A DNA stretch of 64,000 bases, from the NCBI GenBank assembly GCA_018268675.1, contig JAFDWB010000078.1:1-64000 (forward strand), written 5' to 3'. The notes beneath the pieces were generated by a model. The model was not told the origin of the DNA. It saw nothing but the letters and a program-made list of their open reading frames with translations, and did not search any database. Shown piece after piece: positions 1 through 10,071 of this stretch. Each line of letters starts with the position of its first letter. The first letter of the stretch is position 1. This DNA comes from Actinomycetota bacterium. Lineage in GTDB: Bacteria > Actinomycetota > Thermoleophilia > Solirubrobacterales > 70-9. A program made the translations under genes and the position numbers.

Positions 1-77
1 CCAGGGAGTCGATCGCCCTGGTCCTCGAGGACCAGGGCGATGCCCACGAAGGCGAGGTGGCGGCCCTGGAGGGATGA
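1..77. other. window edge, possible partial gene (strand uncertain)
   Basis: Two readings with good third-position GC run off the left edge. On the plus strand, a frame from base 3 ends at a TGA at 75-77 with the C-terminus EDQGDAHEGEVAALEG. On the minus strand, an open frame reads LQGRHLAFVGIALVLEDQ. Both are open partly because bases 12-41 are a perfect palindrome, so both strands encode IALVLEDQGD there. The plus reading gives a natural end of gene about 67 bases before the TetR gene. I cannot tell which is real, or name the product. Confidence 0.25.
12..41. repeat. 30-bp perfect palindrome
   Basis: Arms of 15 bases (12-26 and 27-41) are exact reverse complements with no spacer. The arm begins ATCGCCCTGG. 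It probably lies inside coding sequence at the window edge, so it may be chance in a GC-rich codon context, or it may be an operator or a cruciform-forming site. Confidence 0.6.
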
Positions 78-143
78 GAGGCGTGCCCGACGAGTCTGGT
101 TACACCACAACTCGCGACTTGACTAGCCGGCGCGCGGCGAGGT

Positions 144-920
144 GTGTGCCATGCTCCGCCGGTGGTCGATTTGCAGGCATCTGGGACCGCCGAGGACGCG
201 ACGACGGGCGCTGCTCTGAGCGAGCGGGAGGTGGCGATCCGGAAGGCGGCGATCGGGCTCTTCTTCGAGCACGGGTACGCGGCGGTCGGCATCCGGCAGA
301 TCGCGGCGGCGATGTCGATGAGCAGCTCGACGCTCTACCACTACTGCGAGTCGAAGCTGCGGTTGCTGGAGGCGATCATGGTCGACTCCAACGAAATTCT
401 CCAGGCGCGCAGCGAGGCGGCGATGCGGGAGGCGGAGGAGCCGCGGTTGCGCTTCGCCCAGCTGGCGATGACGCTGGTCGCGACGCAGATCGAGAGCCGG
501 CGGACCTGTTACGTGATGGACAACGAGATGCGCTCGGTGAGCCCCGACTCCGCCTCGGGCCGGCGGGTGTTCGAGCAGCGCGACGCCTACGAGTCGCTCT
601 GGGAGGAGGCGATCGCGGCGGGCGTCGGGGCGGGCCTGTTCACGACCCGGAACGCCGACGTCGCTCGCGTCGGCCTGATCGGCATGTACTCGCAGACCAG
701 CCTCTGGTACCGGCCGAACCGGGCGCTCGACCGCGCCGACCTGTGCCGCGAGATGGTCGACCTCGGCCTCGCGAGCCTCGGTGCCGCCCGCCTCGCCGAC
801 GCCGACGCCGACGCCCTCCTCGACACGATCGACTTCGTCCGTTTCCCCTGGGAGCCGGGCGAGGAGGAGCGCCCGAGCGCCGGGTTCCCCCGCTACGCCG
901 AGCTGATGACGCCCGGATGA
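144..920 (+). CDS. TetR/AcrR family transcriptional regulator
   Basis: A 258-residue DNA-binding repressor-type protein. The N-terminal helix-turn-helix is clear at about residues 28-75: AIGLFFEHGYAAVGIRQIA, then SSSTLYHYCESKLRLLEAI, the usual TetR recognition-helix pattern with YHY and K. The rest is a helical ligand-binding domain without a recognisable ligand signature. The GTG at 144 is used as start; later in-frame GTGs at 162 and 165 are possible. It ends 7 bases before the PucR-type gene, so the two regulators probably form an operon. The target genes are unknown; the inducer could be an acyl-CoA or aromatic compound, as for many relatives, but nothing here shows it. Confidence 0.88.
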   Translation: MCHAPPVVDLQASGTAEDATTGAALSEREVAIRKAAIGLFFEHGYAAVGIRQIAAAMSMSSSTLYHYCESKLRLLEAIMVDSNEILQARSEAAMREAEEPRLRFAQLAMTLVATQIESRRTCYVMDNEMRSVSPDSASGRRVFEQRDAYESLWEEAIAAGVGAGLFTTRNADVARVGLIGMYSQTSLWYRPNRALDRADLCREMVDLGLASLGAARLADADADALLDTIDFVRFPWEPGEEERPSAGFPRYAELMTPG

Positions 921-927
921 GCCCCTC

Positions 928-2541
928 GTGACCTCGACCGCCGAAGGCACCCCGACCCCCTCCCCCGAGCTCACGATCGGCCAGTTCCTCGCCCTGCCGC
1001 CGGTGCGCCGCGGCGCCCCCGAGGTGGTCGCCGGGGCCGAGGACCTCGACCGCACGATCCGCTGGGTCCACGCCGGCGAGGTCGCCAACATCGCCGCGAT
1101 GCTGCACGGCGGCGAGCTGCTGCTGACCACCGGAATGGGCATCGGCGGCTCCGAAAAGGCGCGCCGGCGCTATATCGAGAGCCTCGCCGAGCGCGGCGTG
1201 GCGGCGATCGCGGTCGAGCTCGGCACCGCCCTCCCCACCCTGCCCCCCGCCCTCGTCTCGGCCGCCGAGGACAACGACGTCTGCCTGATCGCCTTCCACC
1301 AGGAGGTCCGCTTCGTCGACGTCACCGAGGCCTTCCACCAGCGCCTGCTCGACACCCGCGCCTCCGGCGAGCGCCGCGGCGACGACCTGCGCGGGCGCTT
1401 CGCCGAACTCCTGCTGGCCGGGAAGGAGGCGCGCGACCTGCTCGCCGAGCTGGCCGCCTTCGTCCGCAACCCGGTGGTGCTGGCGGCGCCCGACGGCAGC
1501 GTCGTCTACCACGTCGCCTTCGAGTCCGACGACGCGGCGGTGCTCGGCGCCTGGGGCTCGCTGCGGCACGGCGGCGCCTCGGCCCCGGCGTCGATCGACC
1601 GGCCGGTGCCGTTCGGCGAGGGCTCCGACCCCGGGCGCCTCGTCGTGCTCGAGATGGACGCGACGATCGCCCCCGCCGACCGGGTCGCGGTCGACCGCGC
1701 CGCCGACCTCGTCGCGATCTCGCTGATGCGCGACCGCGAAGGAGAGCGCCTCGCCGGCCACCGCCGCGGCGACTTCCTCGCCGAGCTGGCGGCCGGCACC
1801 GAGTCGCCGGAGTCCGAGCTGGCGCGCCGCGCCGCCGAGCTCGGCTTCGAGACCTCGGGGCCCGACCTGCTGCCGATCGCGGTCCGCGTCGCCGGCGCCA
1901 AACCCGAGGACCGCCGCTGGGAACCGGTCCGCGTCGGCCTCGCCCGCGAGCTGGCCGGGCGGCGGATCGGCCGCCTCTCCGGCGTCCCGCCCGAGGCGGG
2001 CGACCTGCAGCTGGTGGTCGGCCTGAGCGCCGCCGAGCGCGGCCGGATCGCCGACCTGGCCGCCACCGCGGTCCGCGTCGCCGCCGGGCGCGAGTTCGGC
2101 GAGACGGCGAAGGTGACGGTCTGCGTCGGCTCGGCGGTGGCGGGCTGGGAGGCGGTCGGCAAGGAGCTCGCCGCGGTGCAGGCGGCGCTGCCGGCGGCGG
2201 CCGAGATCGAGCCGCGGCCCTGGCACGACGCCGAGGTCCCCGACGTCGACCGCCTCCTCTGGAGCCTCCGCGACAGCCGCGAGCTCGGCGACTTCGTCGA
2301 CCGCCAGCTCGGGCCGCTGCTGACCCGGGAGCGCGGCGGCCGCGCCGAACTGCTGCGCACGCTGGAGGCCTTCTGCGAGTGCGGCGGCCACAAGACCGAG
2401 GCCGCGCGGGCGCTGCAGATCGAGCGCCGCACCCTCTACCACCGCCTCGCCCGGATCGAGGAGATCCTCGGCGTCGACCTCGGCCACGGCCGCTCCCTGC
2501 TCGGCCTGCACCTGGCGATCCGCGCCCAGCGGTTCCGCTGA
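928..2541 (+). CDS. PucR family transcriptional regulator
   Basis: A 537-residue regulator. The N-terminal part (about residues 15-135) matches the PucR purine-catabolism-regulator domain (LTIGQFLALPPVRRGAPEVV, then GGELLLTTGMGI). A central GGDEF-like region of the CdaR type follows. The C-terminal 60 residues are the PucR helix-turn-helix (LLRTLEAFCECGGHKTEAAR, LQIERRTLYHRLARIEEILG). Such proteins usually activate nitrogen or purine/allantoin catabolic genes. No purine genes lie beside it; the nearest downstream operon, on the other strand, holds aconitase X, EamA and alanine dehydrogenase genes. It starts at GTG 928, just after the TetR gene, and is followed by two hairpins that probably end both convergent transcripts. 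Confidence 0.88.
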   Translation: MTSTAEGTPTPSPELTIGQFLALPPVRRGAPEVVAGAEDLDRTIRWVHAGEVANIAAMLHGGELLLTTGMGIGGSEKARRRYIESLAERGVAAIAVELGTALPTLPPALVSAAEDNDVCLIAFHQEVRFVDVTEAFHQRLLDTRASGERRGDDLRGRFAELLLAGKEARDLLAELAAFVRNPVVLAAPDGSVVYHVAFESDDAAVLGAWGSLRHGGASAPASIDRPVPFGEGSDPGRLVVLEMDATIAPADRVAVDRAADLVAISLMRDREGERLAGHRRGDFLAELAAGTESPESELARRAAELGFETSGPDLLPIAVRVAGAKPEDRRWEPVRVGLARELAGRRIGRLSGVPPEAGDLQLVVGLSAAERGRIADLAATAVRVAAGREFGETAKVTVCVGSAVAGWEAVGKELAAVQAALPAAAEIEPRPWHDAEVPDVDRLLWSLRDSRELGDFVDRQLGPLLTRERGGRAELLRTLEAFCECGGHKTEAARALQIERRTLYHRLARIEEILGVDLGHGRSLLGLHLAIRAQRFR

Positions 2542-2569
2542 GCGGCGGCGGGGCCGGCTATCGCCCGTC

Positions 2570-2623
2570 GGCGCGCCCGTCCCACCCTCACTACGGCGGC
2601 TATGAGGGTGGGACGGGCGCGCC
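2570..2623. repeat. family A hairpin, copy 1 (putative bidirectional terminator)
   Basis: A perfect 21-bp inverted repeat (2570-2590 and 2603-2623) with a 12-base loop containing CGGCGGC. The arm starts GGCGCGCCCGTCCC and closes at the loop with CCCTCA. Three further copies lie at 14014-14067, 21482-21533 and 21775-21826, always with a 12-base loop. It sits between the convergent PucR and DUF126 genes, which suits a terminator or 3'-end stabiliser. There is no T-tract. Confidence 0.85.
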
Positions 2624-2643
2624 TCGTGGCCCGGGCCTGGCGC

Positions 2644-2682
2644 GTTCGCACTTATCTACAACTGTTGTGGCCAACTGCGAAC
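2644..2682. repeat. family C hairpin, copy 1
   Basis: GTTCGCA (2644-2650) pairs with TGCGAAC (2676-2682). The stem continues through one mismatch and TT/AA to an inner ACAAC-T-GTTGT palindrome at 2658-2668. The core TTATCTACAACTGTTGTGG is identical in the copy at 14182-14220, which also follows a family A hairpin. It lies 23 bases beyond the end of the DUF126 gene. Confidence 0.8.
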
Positions 2683-2705
2683 GCTCCGGCCTCCGAAGTG
2701 TCGAC

Positions 2706-3128
2706 CTATCCCAGCTCGAGCTCCCCGCGCCCCGCGTCGGGGTCGGAGCGCACGGTGGCGATGGTGGAGGCGCCGAGCTCCGGGAGGTCGCCCTCGGCGC
2801 TGACCACCGGGCAGAGGCGGCCATAGAGCTCCTCGCCGACGACGGCGCCGAGGGCGATGATCTCGTCGACCCGGCCGAGGACGATCGCGGCGGGGGCGGT
2901 GCCGAGGCGGAGGGCCTCGGCGAGGAGGGCGCTACCGGAGCTCGAGCCGCGGCCGGCGGGCAGCAGGAGGACGCGGCCGGTGAGGACCTCGCCGCGCTGC
3001 GGGTGGTGGGCGTCGATGATCGCGCCGGTCTCAGCGTCGAAGCCGCCCCAGAAGCTGAGCGACTCGCGCAGCCGGAGCGGCGCGCCGGTCGCCGTCCCCG
3101 GGGTGAGCGGGCGGACCGGGAGCCTCAC
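2706..3128 (-). CDS. aconitase X small (swivelling) subunit, DUF126 family
   Basis: 140 residues. The sequence has the DUF126 pattern: LSFWGGFDAETG near the start, the conserved GRGSSSGSALLAEALR in the middle and VDEIIALGAVVGEELYG towards the end. This domain is the swivelling partner that completes the active site of aconitase X enzymes. The GTG start overlaps the stop of the large subunit (GTGA), indicating translational coupling. A longer in-frame extension upstream reads as low-complexity arginine/glycine and is rejected. Together with the next gene it should form one hydro-lyase of two subunits. Confidence 0.85.
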   Translation of the reverse strand: MRLPVRPLTPGTATGAPLRLRESLSFWGGFDAETGAIIDAHHPQRGEVLTGRVLLLPAGRGSSSGSALLAEALRLGTAPAAIVLGRVDEIIALGAVVGEELYGRLCPVVSAEGDLPELGASTIATVRSDPDAGRGELELG

Positions 3129-4405
3129 GTCCAGGCCCCTTCCTCGCGCACGACCGCGCCCGCCGCCGCCGAGAGCACGCACTCGCGGAGGCTGCCGAAG
3201 GCGACGTCGACGCCGATGTTGCCGGGCGCGTAGTAGGCCCACTTGCCGGAGTTGGTCATCGCCCGCCGCGCCTCCTCGGGGAGGATCCGCGTGTTGTAGG
3301 TGCAGGTGTCGACGACGACGGTGACGCCGAGCCGCTCTGCGCGCTCGAGGTGGCCGCGGCGCCGCGCCTCCTCCCAGACCCAGCGCCCGGTGGAGACGTA
3401 GAGCGGCGCGACGAGCTCCGCCGGGTCGACGTCGGCGAGCGCCGCGTCGAGCTTCGCGAACTCGGTCAGCGAGAAGTGCGGCGTGCCGACGCAGACGGCG
3501 TCGAGCGCGGTCCCGGGCGGCATCGCGCCGAGCGCGTCGCGGGCGCCCCGGACCATCGCCGCGCTCACCTCGACCCGGCGCCGCTCCGTCGCGCCCCCGA
3601 GCGCCGCCGCGAGCGTCGGCGCCTCCGGCGTCAGCCCGACCGCGTGGAACATCGCCACCCCGCCGGCGGAGGCGGCGCTCGCCCCGATCGCCTTCAGCTG
3701 GTCCTCGTCGCAGTCGGCCGGCAGACCGACGATCACCGGCACCTCCCCTTCCGCCTCCTTGCCGACGAGGTGGCCGAGGGCCGGGTGGAAGGCGTCGGAG
3801 CGCAGCAGCCCCTCCCCCAGCCCGGACAGGTCGAAGACGACCTCCCCGCGCCGGTTCTCGTCGCGGTGGAGGCCCGCGTCGGGGACCAGTCCGACGATCG
3901 CCGCGCAGATGTCCATGAAGTCGCCGTAGCGCTCGGTGCGGGCGCCGAGCACCGAGTTGGCGAAGACGATCGCGTTCGACTCGGCCCAGCAGACGTGCTC
4001 GCCGAGGCCGGGGCGCGCCCGCAGCTGGTAGGGCGCGCAGGTCCAGGTCGCCTCGCAGCCCATCGCCAGGTAGGCGTCCATCAGCCGGCGCGCCGCGGCG
4101 GCGGTCGTCGCCGGCCCGCGGTAGAGCTCGGGGTGGATCAGGTCGATCGAGCCGACGTTGGTGGTGGTCGGCACCGTCACCCGGGCGCCGAGCTCGACCA
4201 GGCGCGCGGCGAAGTCGAGCATCGAGACGCCGAAGTAGATGCAGCCGTCGATATGGGCGGAGGCGATCGGGCGCAGGCGCCTCGCCCCGGCGACGCCCGC
4301 CATCCGGCAGACGACCCGCATCGCCAGCGCCGCCGCCGCGCCCGCCTCGCCCTCGCGGACGGCCCGCTGCTCCGCGGTCAGCTCGAGGGGCGCGGCCGCG
4401 CTCAT
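3125..4405 (-). CDS. aconitase X catalytic domain protein (large subunit)
   Basis: 426 residues, the usual size for the large subunit. Recognisable blocks are GCIYFGVSMLDFAARLVELG, VPTTTNVGSIDLIHPELY, CAPYQLRARPGLGEHVCWAE followed by SNAIVFANSVLGART, and VVVDTCTYNTRILPEEARR near the end. Characterised members dehydrate cis-3-hydroxy-L-proline in bacteria or mevalonate 5-phosphate in archaea, with an iron-sulfur cluster. A bacterial hydroxy-acid or hydroxyproline substrate is more likely here, but the substrate is not shown by the sequence. ATG at 4405 overlaps the EamA stop. The neighbours (exporter, small subunit, alanine dehydrogenase) suggest amino-acid metabolism. Confidence 0.85.
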   Translation of the reverse strand: MSAAAPLELTAEQRAVREGEAGAAAALAMRVVCRMAGVAGARRLRPIASAHIDGCIYFGVSMLDFAARLVELGARVTVPTTTNVGSIDLIHPELYRGPATTAAAARRLMDAYLAMGCEATWTCAPYQLRARPGLGEHVCWAESNAIVFANSVLGARTERYGDFMDICAAIVGLVPDAGLHRDENRRGEVVFDLSGLGEGLLRSDAFHPALGHLVGKEAEGEVPVIVGLPADCDEDQLKAIGASAASAGGVAMFHAVGLTPEAPTLAAALGGATERRRVEVSAAMVRGARDALGAMPPGTALDAVCVGTPHFSLTEFAKLDAALADVDPAELVAPLYVSTGRWVWEEARRRGHLERAERLGVTVVVDTCTYNTRILPEEARRAMTNSGKWAYYAPGNIGVDVAFGSLRECVLSAAAGAVVREEGAWT

Positions 4406-5403
4406 CCGGCGGGCGCCTCCGGTGGCCGCGGGCTGCGCACGCGCCTCGGGTTCCCCGCGCGGACCGTGACCGCGGCGACGCAGGAGAGGACGACGACGAC
4501 GCCGAGCAGCTGTCCCGGCGAGGGCACCTGGCCGAGGATGATCGCGGCGAAGACGACCGTGCAGGCGGGCTGCGCGATCAGGACCAGCGAGGTGGTCGCG
4601 GTCGGCAGGTGGGGCATCGAGCCGGTGATCATCAGCCAGCCGAACGACTGCGAGCTGAGCGCCAGGAGGAGCAGCCAGCCGGCGCTCGGCCAGGTCGGGA
4701 CGAGGTCGGCTTCGTTCAGGACCAGGCTGGCGACGATGCAGAAGATGGCGGAGGCGACAGTCGCGTCGAAGAGGGTGCCGGCGGCGCGGAAGCCGGCGGC
4801 CGGGTCGCCCCGGACGAGGAGCAGGAAGCCGACGTAGGCGATGCCGGCGAGGATGCCGAGGACCGCGCCGCGGACCGGGTTCGCCCCGTAGGCGCTGCCG
4901 AGCACGCCGGAGATGAGGACGACGCCGAGCGCCGCCACCGGGACCACGGCGAGCACGCGCCGGCTCGGCCGCTCGTGCCAGAGCGCCCAGGCGACGAAGG
5001 GCAGGATCAGGACCTGGACGTTGGCGAGCATCGTCGCGAGGCCGGCGCCGACGTCCTCGATCGAGTGGTGCCAGAGGATCAGGTCGGCACCGAACAGGGC
5101 GCCCGCCAGGTACAGACGGCCGCGGCGCGGGCGCGGGTGGGCGGGGATGTGGCGGCTCTCCTGCCAGGCGAAGAGGCCGAGCACCGGCAGCGCGTAGACG
5201 CAGCGGAAGATCGCCGCGGTGGCCGGGGTCGCCTTGCTGAGCTCGACGATGATGCTGGAGAAGGCGATCGTGATCGCGCCGACGAACGCCGCGGCCTGCG
5301 GGGCGTCGAGCGGGCGCGCCACCCAACCTCCCGGCCGGGCACCCGACGCGGCATCAGCACGCGCCGGTCGAGCCTCGGCCTGGGGGTCGAGCGTTGACGA
5401 CAC
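4402..5403 (-). CDS. EamA/DMT family transporter
   Basis: 333 residues with about ten hydrophobic segments in two repeated halves, as in the drug/metabolite transporter superfamily. Examples are [40 protein letters not shown] (the EamA motif), and [20 protein letters not shown]. It acts in the cytoplasmic membrane, and relatives export amino acids or other metabolites. It leads an operon with the two aconitase X genes through an ATGA overlap, so its cargo may be the substrate or product of that enzyme. The start is GTG at 5403. Confidence 0.85.
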   Translation of the reverse strand: MSSTLDPQAEARPARADAASGARPGGWVARPLDAPQAAAFVGAITIAFSSIIVELSKATPATAAIFRCVYALPVLGLFAWQESRHIPAHPRPRRGRLYLAGALFGADLILWHHSIEDVGAGLATMLANVQVLILPFVAWALWHERPSRRVLAVVPVAALGVVLISGVLGSAYGANPVRGAVLGILAGIAYVGFLLLVRGDPAAGFRAAGTLFDATVASAIFCIVASLVLNEADLVPTWPSAGWLLLLALSSQSFGWLMITGSMPHLPTATTSLVLIAQPACTVVFAAIILGQVPSPGQLLGVVVVLSCVAAVTVRAGNPRRVRSPRPPEAPAG

Positions 5404-5508
5404 CGCGGGAGTATGCGGGCCCGGCGGTAGGCCCGCAATGGTCAGGGTGAGCGGTCCTGCCCCCTCTTCTTACACGTCGTGTGCGGCGGGCGCGCACCAG
5501 AACCCGCG

Positions 5509-6639
5509 CTACGCGGGCTGTGGCGCGCCCGCGAGCGCCTCCTCCGGCGCGGTGAAGTCGCGGCCCTGGTCGTGGGCGACGGCCGGATCGGTGAGCCGGC
5601 CGGCGTGGACGCTGAGGCCGCCGAGGAAGCCGGGGTCGGCGCGGAGGGCGTCGACCCCGCCGTCGGCGAGGCGCACCGCGTAGGGCAGCGTCGCGTTGGT
5701 GAGCGCGCGGGTCGAGGTGATCGGCACCGCGCCGGGCATGTTGGCGACGCAGTAGTGGCTGATCCCGTCGACCTCGTAGACCGGGTCGGAGTGGGTGGTC
5801 GGGTGGGAGGTCTCGAAGCAGCCGCCCTGGTCGATCGCGACGTCGACGAGGACCGAGCGGGGCTTCATCAGCGCCAGCTGGGCGCGGGTGACGACGTGCG
5901 GGGCCTTGGCGCCCTTGACGAGGACGGCGCCGATCACCAGGTCCGCCTCGGCGAGGCGCGCCTCGACCTCGAGGCCGGTCGAGTAGCCGGTCTGGATGCG
6001 ACCGGCGAAGATGTCGTCGAGCTCGCGGAGGCGGTCGATCGAGCGGTCCAGGACGGTGACGTCGGCGCCGAGCCCGACCGCCATCCGCGCCGCGTTGGCG
6101 CCGACGATGCCGCCGCCGATCACCAGCACCTTGCCCGCGGCGACGCCGGGCACGCCGCCGAGGAGGACGCCGGAGCCGCCGGCGGGGCGGCCGAGCATGA
6201 AGGCGCCGGCCTGGGTCGCGAGCCGGCCCGCGACCTCGCTCATCGGCGCGAGCAGCGGCAGGCGGCCGGCGGCGTCGGTGATCGTCTCGTAGGCGATGCA
6301 GGTGGCGCCGGAGTCGATCAGGCCCTGGGTGAGGTCGGGGTCCGGGGCGAGGTGCAGGTAGGTGAAGAGGACGTGGCGCGGCTCCAGCATCGCGACCTCG
6401 GGCGGCTGGGGCTCCTTGACCTTGACGATCATCTCCGCGGCGGCGAAGACGGCGGGCGCGTCGGGGAGGATCTCGGCGCCCTGGGCGGCATAGTCGGCGT
6501 CGCTGATCGCCGAGCCGACGCCGGCGCCGGACTGCACGACGACCTCGTGCCCGTGGTCGGTCAACTCCCGCACCCCGGCCGGGGTCATCGCCACCCGGTA
6601 CTCGTCGACCTTCACCTCACTCGGGACACCGATCTTCAT
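5509..6639 (-). CDS. ald: alanine dehydrogenase
   Basis: 376 residues, typical length. It catalyses L-alanine + NAD+ + H2O to pyruvate + NH4+ + NADH in the cytoplasm. The N-terminus [20 protein letters not shown] is diagnostic, with the pyruvate-binding Arg and the active-site Lys ([10 protein letters not shown]). The NAD-binding Rossmann loop is [17 protein letters not shown], and [19 protein letters not shown] is the conserved C-terminal block. GAAGGAG stands just upstream of the ATG. It is divergent from an Lrp/AsnC regulator across about 100 bases, the usual arrangement in which the regulator responds to alanine and activates ald. Confidence 0.95.
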   Translation of the reverse strand: MKIGVPSEVKVDEYRVAMTPAGVRELTDHGHEVVVQSGAGVGSAISDADYAAQGAEILPDAPAVFAAAEMIVKVKEPQPPEVAMLEPRHVLFTYLHLAPDPDLTQGLIDSGATCIAYETITDAAGRLPLLAPMSEVAGRLATQAGAFMLGRPAGGSGVLLGGVPGVAAGKVLVIGGGIVGANAARMAVGLGADVTVLDRSIDRLRELDDIFAGRIQTGYSTGLEVEARLAEADLVIGAVLVKGAKAPHVVTRAQLALMKPRSVLVDVAIDQGGCFETSHPTTHSDPVYEVDGISHYCVANMPGAVPITSTRALTNATLPYAVRLADGGVDALRADPGFLGGLSVHAGRLTDPAVAHDQGRDFTAPEEALAGAPQPA

Positions 6640-6739
6640 CGCCTACTCCTTCTCAAAGTCTGTGGATATCCCAGCGATAGTGCGCTTTTGTCTCTAGCTT
6701 CCGCAAGTGATCTGCCCTAATCTCCTCGATTCCACAGTC

Positions 6740-7183
6740 ATGGACGAGATAGACGACAGGATCCTCGGCATCCTCGCCACAAACGGAAGGGCCTCGTTCG
6801 CCGCGATCGGCGAGGCGGTCGGGCTCAGCCCCCACGGCGCCGCCGACCGCGTCCGCCGGCTCGAGCGCGACGGCGTGATCAGCGGCTACGCCGCCCGCAT
6901 CGACCCGGCAGGCGTCGGCCGCTCCCTCGACGCCTTCATCGACGTCCGCCTCCTCCCCGCCACCGACTCCGAGGAGTTCGAACGCCGCGTCGCCCGCCTC
7001 GACTCGGTCCGCGAGATGGCTTTCCTCACCGGCCGCTTCGACTTCCAGCTCCGGGTCGCCTGCCGCGACGCCGACGACCTCAACCAGACCGTCCGCGCCC
7101 TCCGCCGCGACGCCGGCGCCGCCGGCACCGAGACCCGCATCGTCCTGCGCTCCTCCAGGTTCGAGCGCGCGCCGGTCGGCTGA
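6740..7183 (+). CDS. Lrp/AsnC family transcriptional regulator
   Basis: 147 residues. The N-terminal helix-turn-helix is MDEIDDRILGILATNGRASF, then VGLSPHGAADRVRRLERDGVI, and the C-terminal half is the RAM ligand-binding domain (AFIDVRLLPATDSEEFERRV, VREMAFLTGRFDFQLRVACR). The ATG at 6740 fits the family N-terminus better than an upstream in-frame start at 6707. It is divergent from alanine dehydrogenase and is the likely amino-acid-responsive regulator of that gene. Confidence 0.92.
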   Translation: MDEIDDRILGILATNGRASFAAIGEAVGLSPHGAADRVRRLERDGVISGYAARIDPAGVGRSLDAFIDVRLLPATDSEEFERRVARLDSVREMAFLTGRFDFQLRVACRDADDLNQTVRALRRDAGAAGTETRIVLRSSRFERAPVG

Positions 7184-7325
7184 GCCTGCCGCCGCCCCGC
7201 CGGCGCCGGCGCCCTGCTACCGTGGTGCGGTCGGGCAGTCTGAGAGTTCGCCGCCCGAGAGGTTCAGTCTTCTCCACGTGCCCAGGGCGCTTCGGGGTCG
7301 CAGGATCTCCCCCACCCGTCCCAAA

Positions 7326-7338
7326 TAGGAGCACCATC

Positions 7339-7341
<3 letters not shown>
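7326..7341 (+). promoter_or_regulatory. ribosome binding site with apparent ATC start
   Basis: TAGGAG at 7326-7331 is followed by CACC and two ATC codons (7336-7338, 7339-7341), with no ATG, GTG or TTG at the right distance. The second ATC is 7 bases after the SD and gives the normal DEAD-box N-terminus TSFADLG. The nearest standard in-frame start is a GTG at 7222, whose first 39 residues look non-coding. Confidence 0.55.
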
Positions 7342-8517
<1,176 letters not shown>

Positions 8518-8546
8518 TCCGCCCGTCCCGCGATACTGCGGGGCGC

Positions 8547-9245
8547 ATGCACGACATCCTCAGCCTGGCGCTGGTCGTGTCGGCGATCGCGCTTCCCGAC
8601 TCGATCAATCCCTCGCTGATCCTCGCCGACTTCTATCTGGCGGCCGGGCCGCACCCGGTCCGGCGCACGGCGGTCTTCGCGATCGCGGTCTTCACCGTCA
8701 CCCTCCTCGGCGGCGTCCTCATCATGCTCGGGCTCGCCGAGCTCGTCCGCTCGCTGCTCCCGACCCTGAGCTCCGAGATCAAGTACGCGCTGATCACCGC
8801 AGGCGGGGTGTCGCTCGGCCTGGGCGGCGCGGCGATCTGGTTTAAACGCGAGGCGCTGGCGGGCCATCGACGGCGCCGGGCGCGGAACGGCAAGGCGCAA
8901 GAGCTCAAAGGCCAGGGCCAATCGGCGGTGCTGATGGGAGGCGGGATCGCCGGCGTCGAACTGCTCACCGCGTTTCCCTACTTCGCCGCGATCGGCATCA
9001 TCGTCGGCTCCAACGCCTCCACGCCGGGCAAGGTCGTCCTGCTCGGCATCTACAACCTCGTCTACGTCCTGCCGCTGATCGGGATCTCGATCGTCTGCGC
9101 CGCGATGGGCCCGCGCGCGTCCGGCTTCCTCAACCGGATCAGGGACGGCGCCCTGAATCGCTGGCCGGTGGTGGTCGCCCCACTGGCCGTCGTCCTCGGG
9201 TTCGGGCTGACCGTGTTCGGCGTGCTGCACCTCACCGGCAGCTGA
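8547..9245 (+). CDS. GAP family (Sap, sulfolipid-1-addressing-like) membrane protein
   Basis: 232 residues with about six membrane segments, e.g. ILSLALVVSAIALPDSINPS, AVFAIAVFTVTLLGGVLIML and VVVAPLAVVLGFGLTVFGVL. The N-terminal ALPDSINPS motif and a basic cytoplasmic loop (HRRRRARNGKAQELKGQGQS) fit the GAP/SfLAP family, known in mycobacteria for glycolipid transport. The family is distantly LysE-like. The function here is unknown. The ATG at 8547 lies about 30 bases after the helicase gene; GATACT precedes it by 9 bases and there is no SD, so it may have its own promoter. Confidence 0.75.
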   Translation: MHDILSLALVVSAIALPDSINPSLILADFYLAAGPHPVRRTAVFAIAVFTVTLLGGVLIMLGLAELVRSLLPTLSSEIKYALITAGGVSLGLGGAAIWFKREALAGHRRRRARNGKAQELKGQGQSAVLMGGGIAGVELLTAFPYFAAIGIIVGSNASTPGKVVLLGIYNLVYVLPLIGISIVCAAMGPRASGFLNRIRDGALNRWPVVVAPLAVVLGFGLTVFGVLHLTGS

Positions 9246-9270
9246 GCTCGGCTCGTTAGGATGCCGAGGC

Positions 9271-10065
9271 GTGGACCGCCGCGGCGACAGCGAGGCGCTT
9301 CCCTCCCTCACGGGCATGGCTCCCGCGACCATCGTCGATGCCCACATGCACGTCGGCGACTTCCCACTGTTCAAGGTCCGCATGGACGAGGAGACGCTGG
9401 CGCGGACGCTGCCGCACTACGGGATCGAGGCGGCGATGGTCTTCCATCCCGACAACCGGTACGTCCGCGAAGTGGTCCAGCGCGTCGACGGCGCGTACGG
9501 GCTGGTGTGGGCAAATCCGCGCGTCCCCGGATTCCTCGAGGAGGCGGTGGAGCTGCTCGACCACCCGCGCTTCCGCGGGGTCAAGATGCACCCGCTGCTC
9601 GACGGGTACCACCCCAACGACCCTGACATCCACCCGCTGATCGAGGAGCTGGTCGCGCGCGACCTCCCGGTCCTGGTCCACTGCGGGCACCCGATCTTCA
9701 CTCTCCCGTGGAGCATCGAGGAGCTCGCCGTCTCCTTCCCGCAGGCGAAGATCATCCTCGGCCACATGGGCCACGGCAACGTCGTCTACATCAACGGCTC
9801 GATCGACGTCGCCGAGCGCAACGAGCACGTCTACCTCGAGACCTCGGGGATGCCGATGCACACCAAAATCGCCGAAGCGGTGGAACGGGTGGGCCCGAAC
9901 AAGGTGCTGTTCGGCTCCGACGCCCCGTTCCACGAGATCGGCGTCGAGGTGCGCAAGGTGCAGGTGTCGGGCCTCGACGACGCGATGGTCGACCGCGTCC
10001 TCCACCGCAACTCGCGCCTCCTCTTCTTCGGCGACGAGGCCGCCTCCGCGCCGGTGGCCGGCTGA
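9271..10065 (+). CDS. amidohydrolase family protein (TIM-barrel metal-dependent hydrolase)
   Basis: 264 residues. The first strand has the metal-binding HxH type motif (VDAHMHVGDFPL), followed by GVKMHPLLDGYHPND, VLVHCGHPIFTLPW, IILGHMGHGN and the final metal Asp in VLFGSDAPFHEIG. This is the amidohydrolase_2 (ACMS decarboxylase-like) branch, which includes decarboxylases and hydrolases of cyclic or aromatic acids. The substrate is unknown. GTG at 9271 has a nearby GAGG. An ATG at 9316 (MAPATIVDAHMHV) would give a tighter N-terminus but has no SD. It ends 6 bases from the next, convergent gene. Confidence 0.85.
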   Translation: MDRRGDSEALPSLTGMAPATIVDAHMHVGDFPLFKVRMDEETLARTLPHYGIEAAMVFHPDNRYVREVVQRVDGAYGLVWANPRVPGFLEEAVELLDHPRFRGVKMHPLLDGYHPNDPDIHPLIEELVARDLPVLVHCGHPIFTLPWSIEELAVSFPQAKIILGHMGHGNVVYINGSIDVAERNEHVYLETSGMPMHTKIAEAVERVGPNKVLFGSDAPFHEIGVEVRKVQVSGLDDAMVDRVLHRNSRLLFFGDEAASAPVAG

Positions 10066-10071
10066 CGCCGC

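Noticed and set aside
640-2511. Long minus-strand open frame of 623 codons opposite the PucR gene
   Set aside because: It is antisense to a well-recognised gene and its protein is low-complexity Ala/Gly/Arg, typical of GC-rich shadows.
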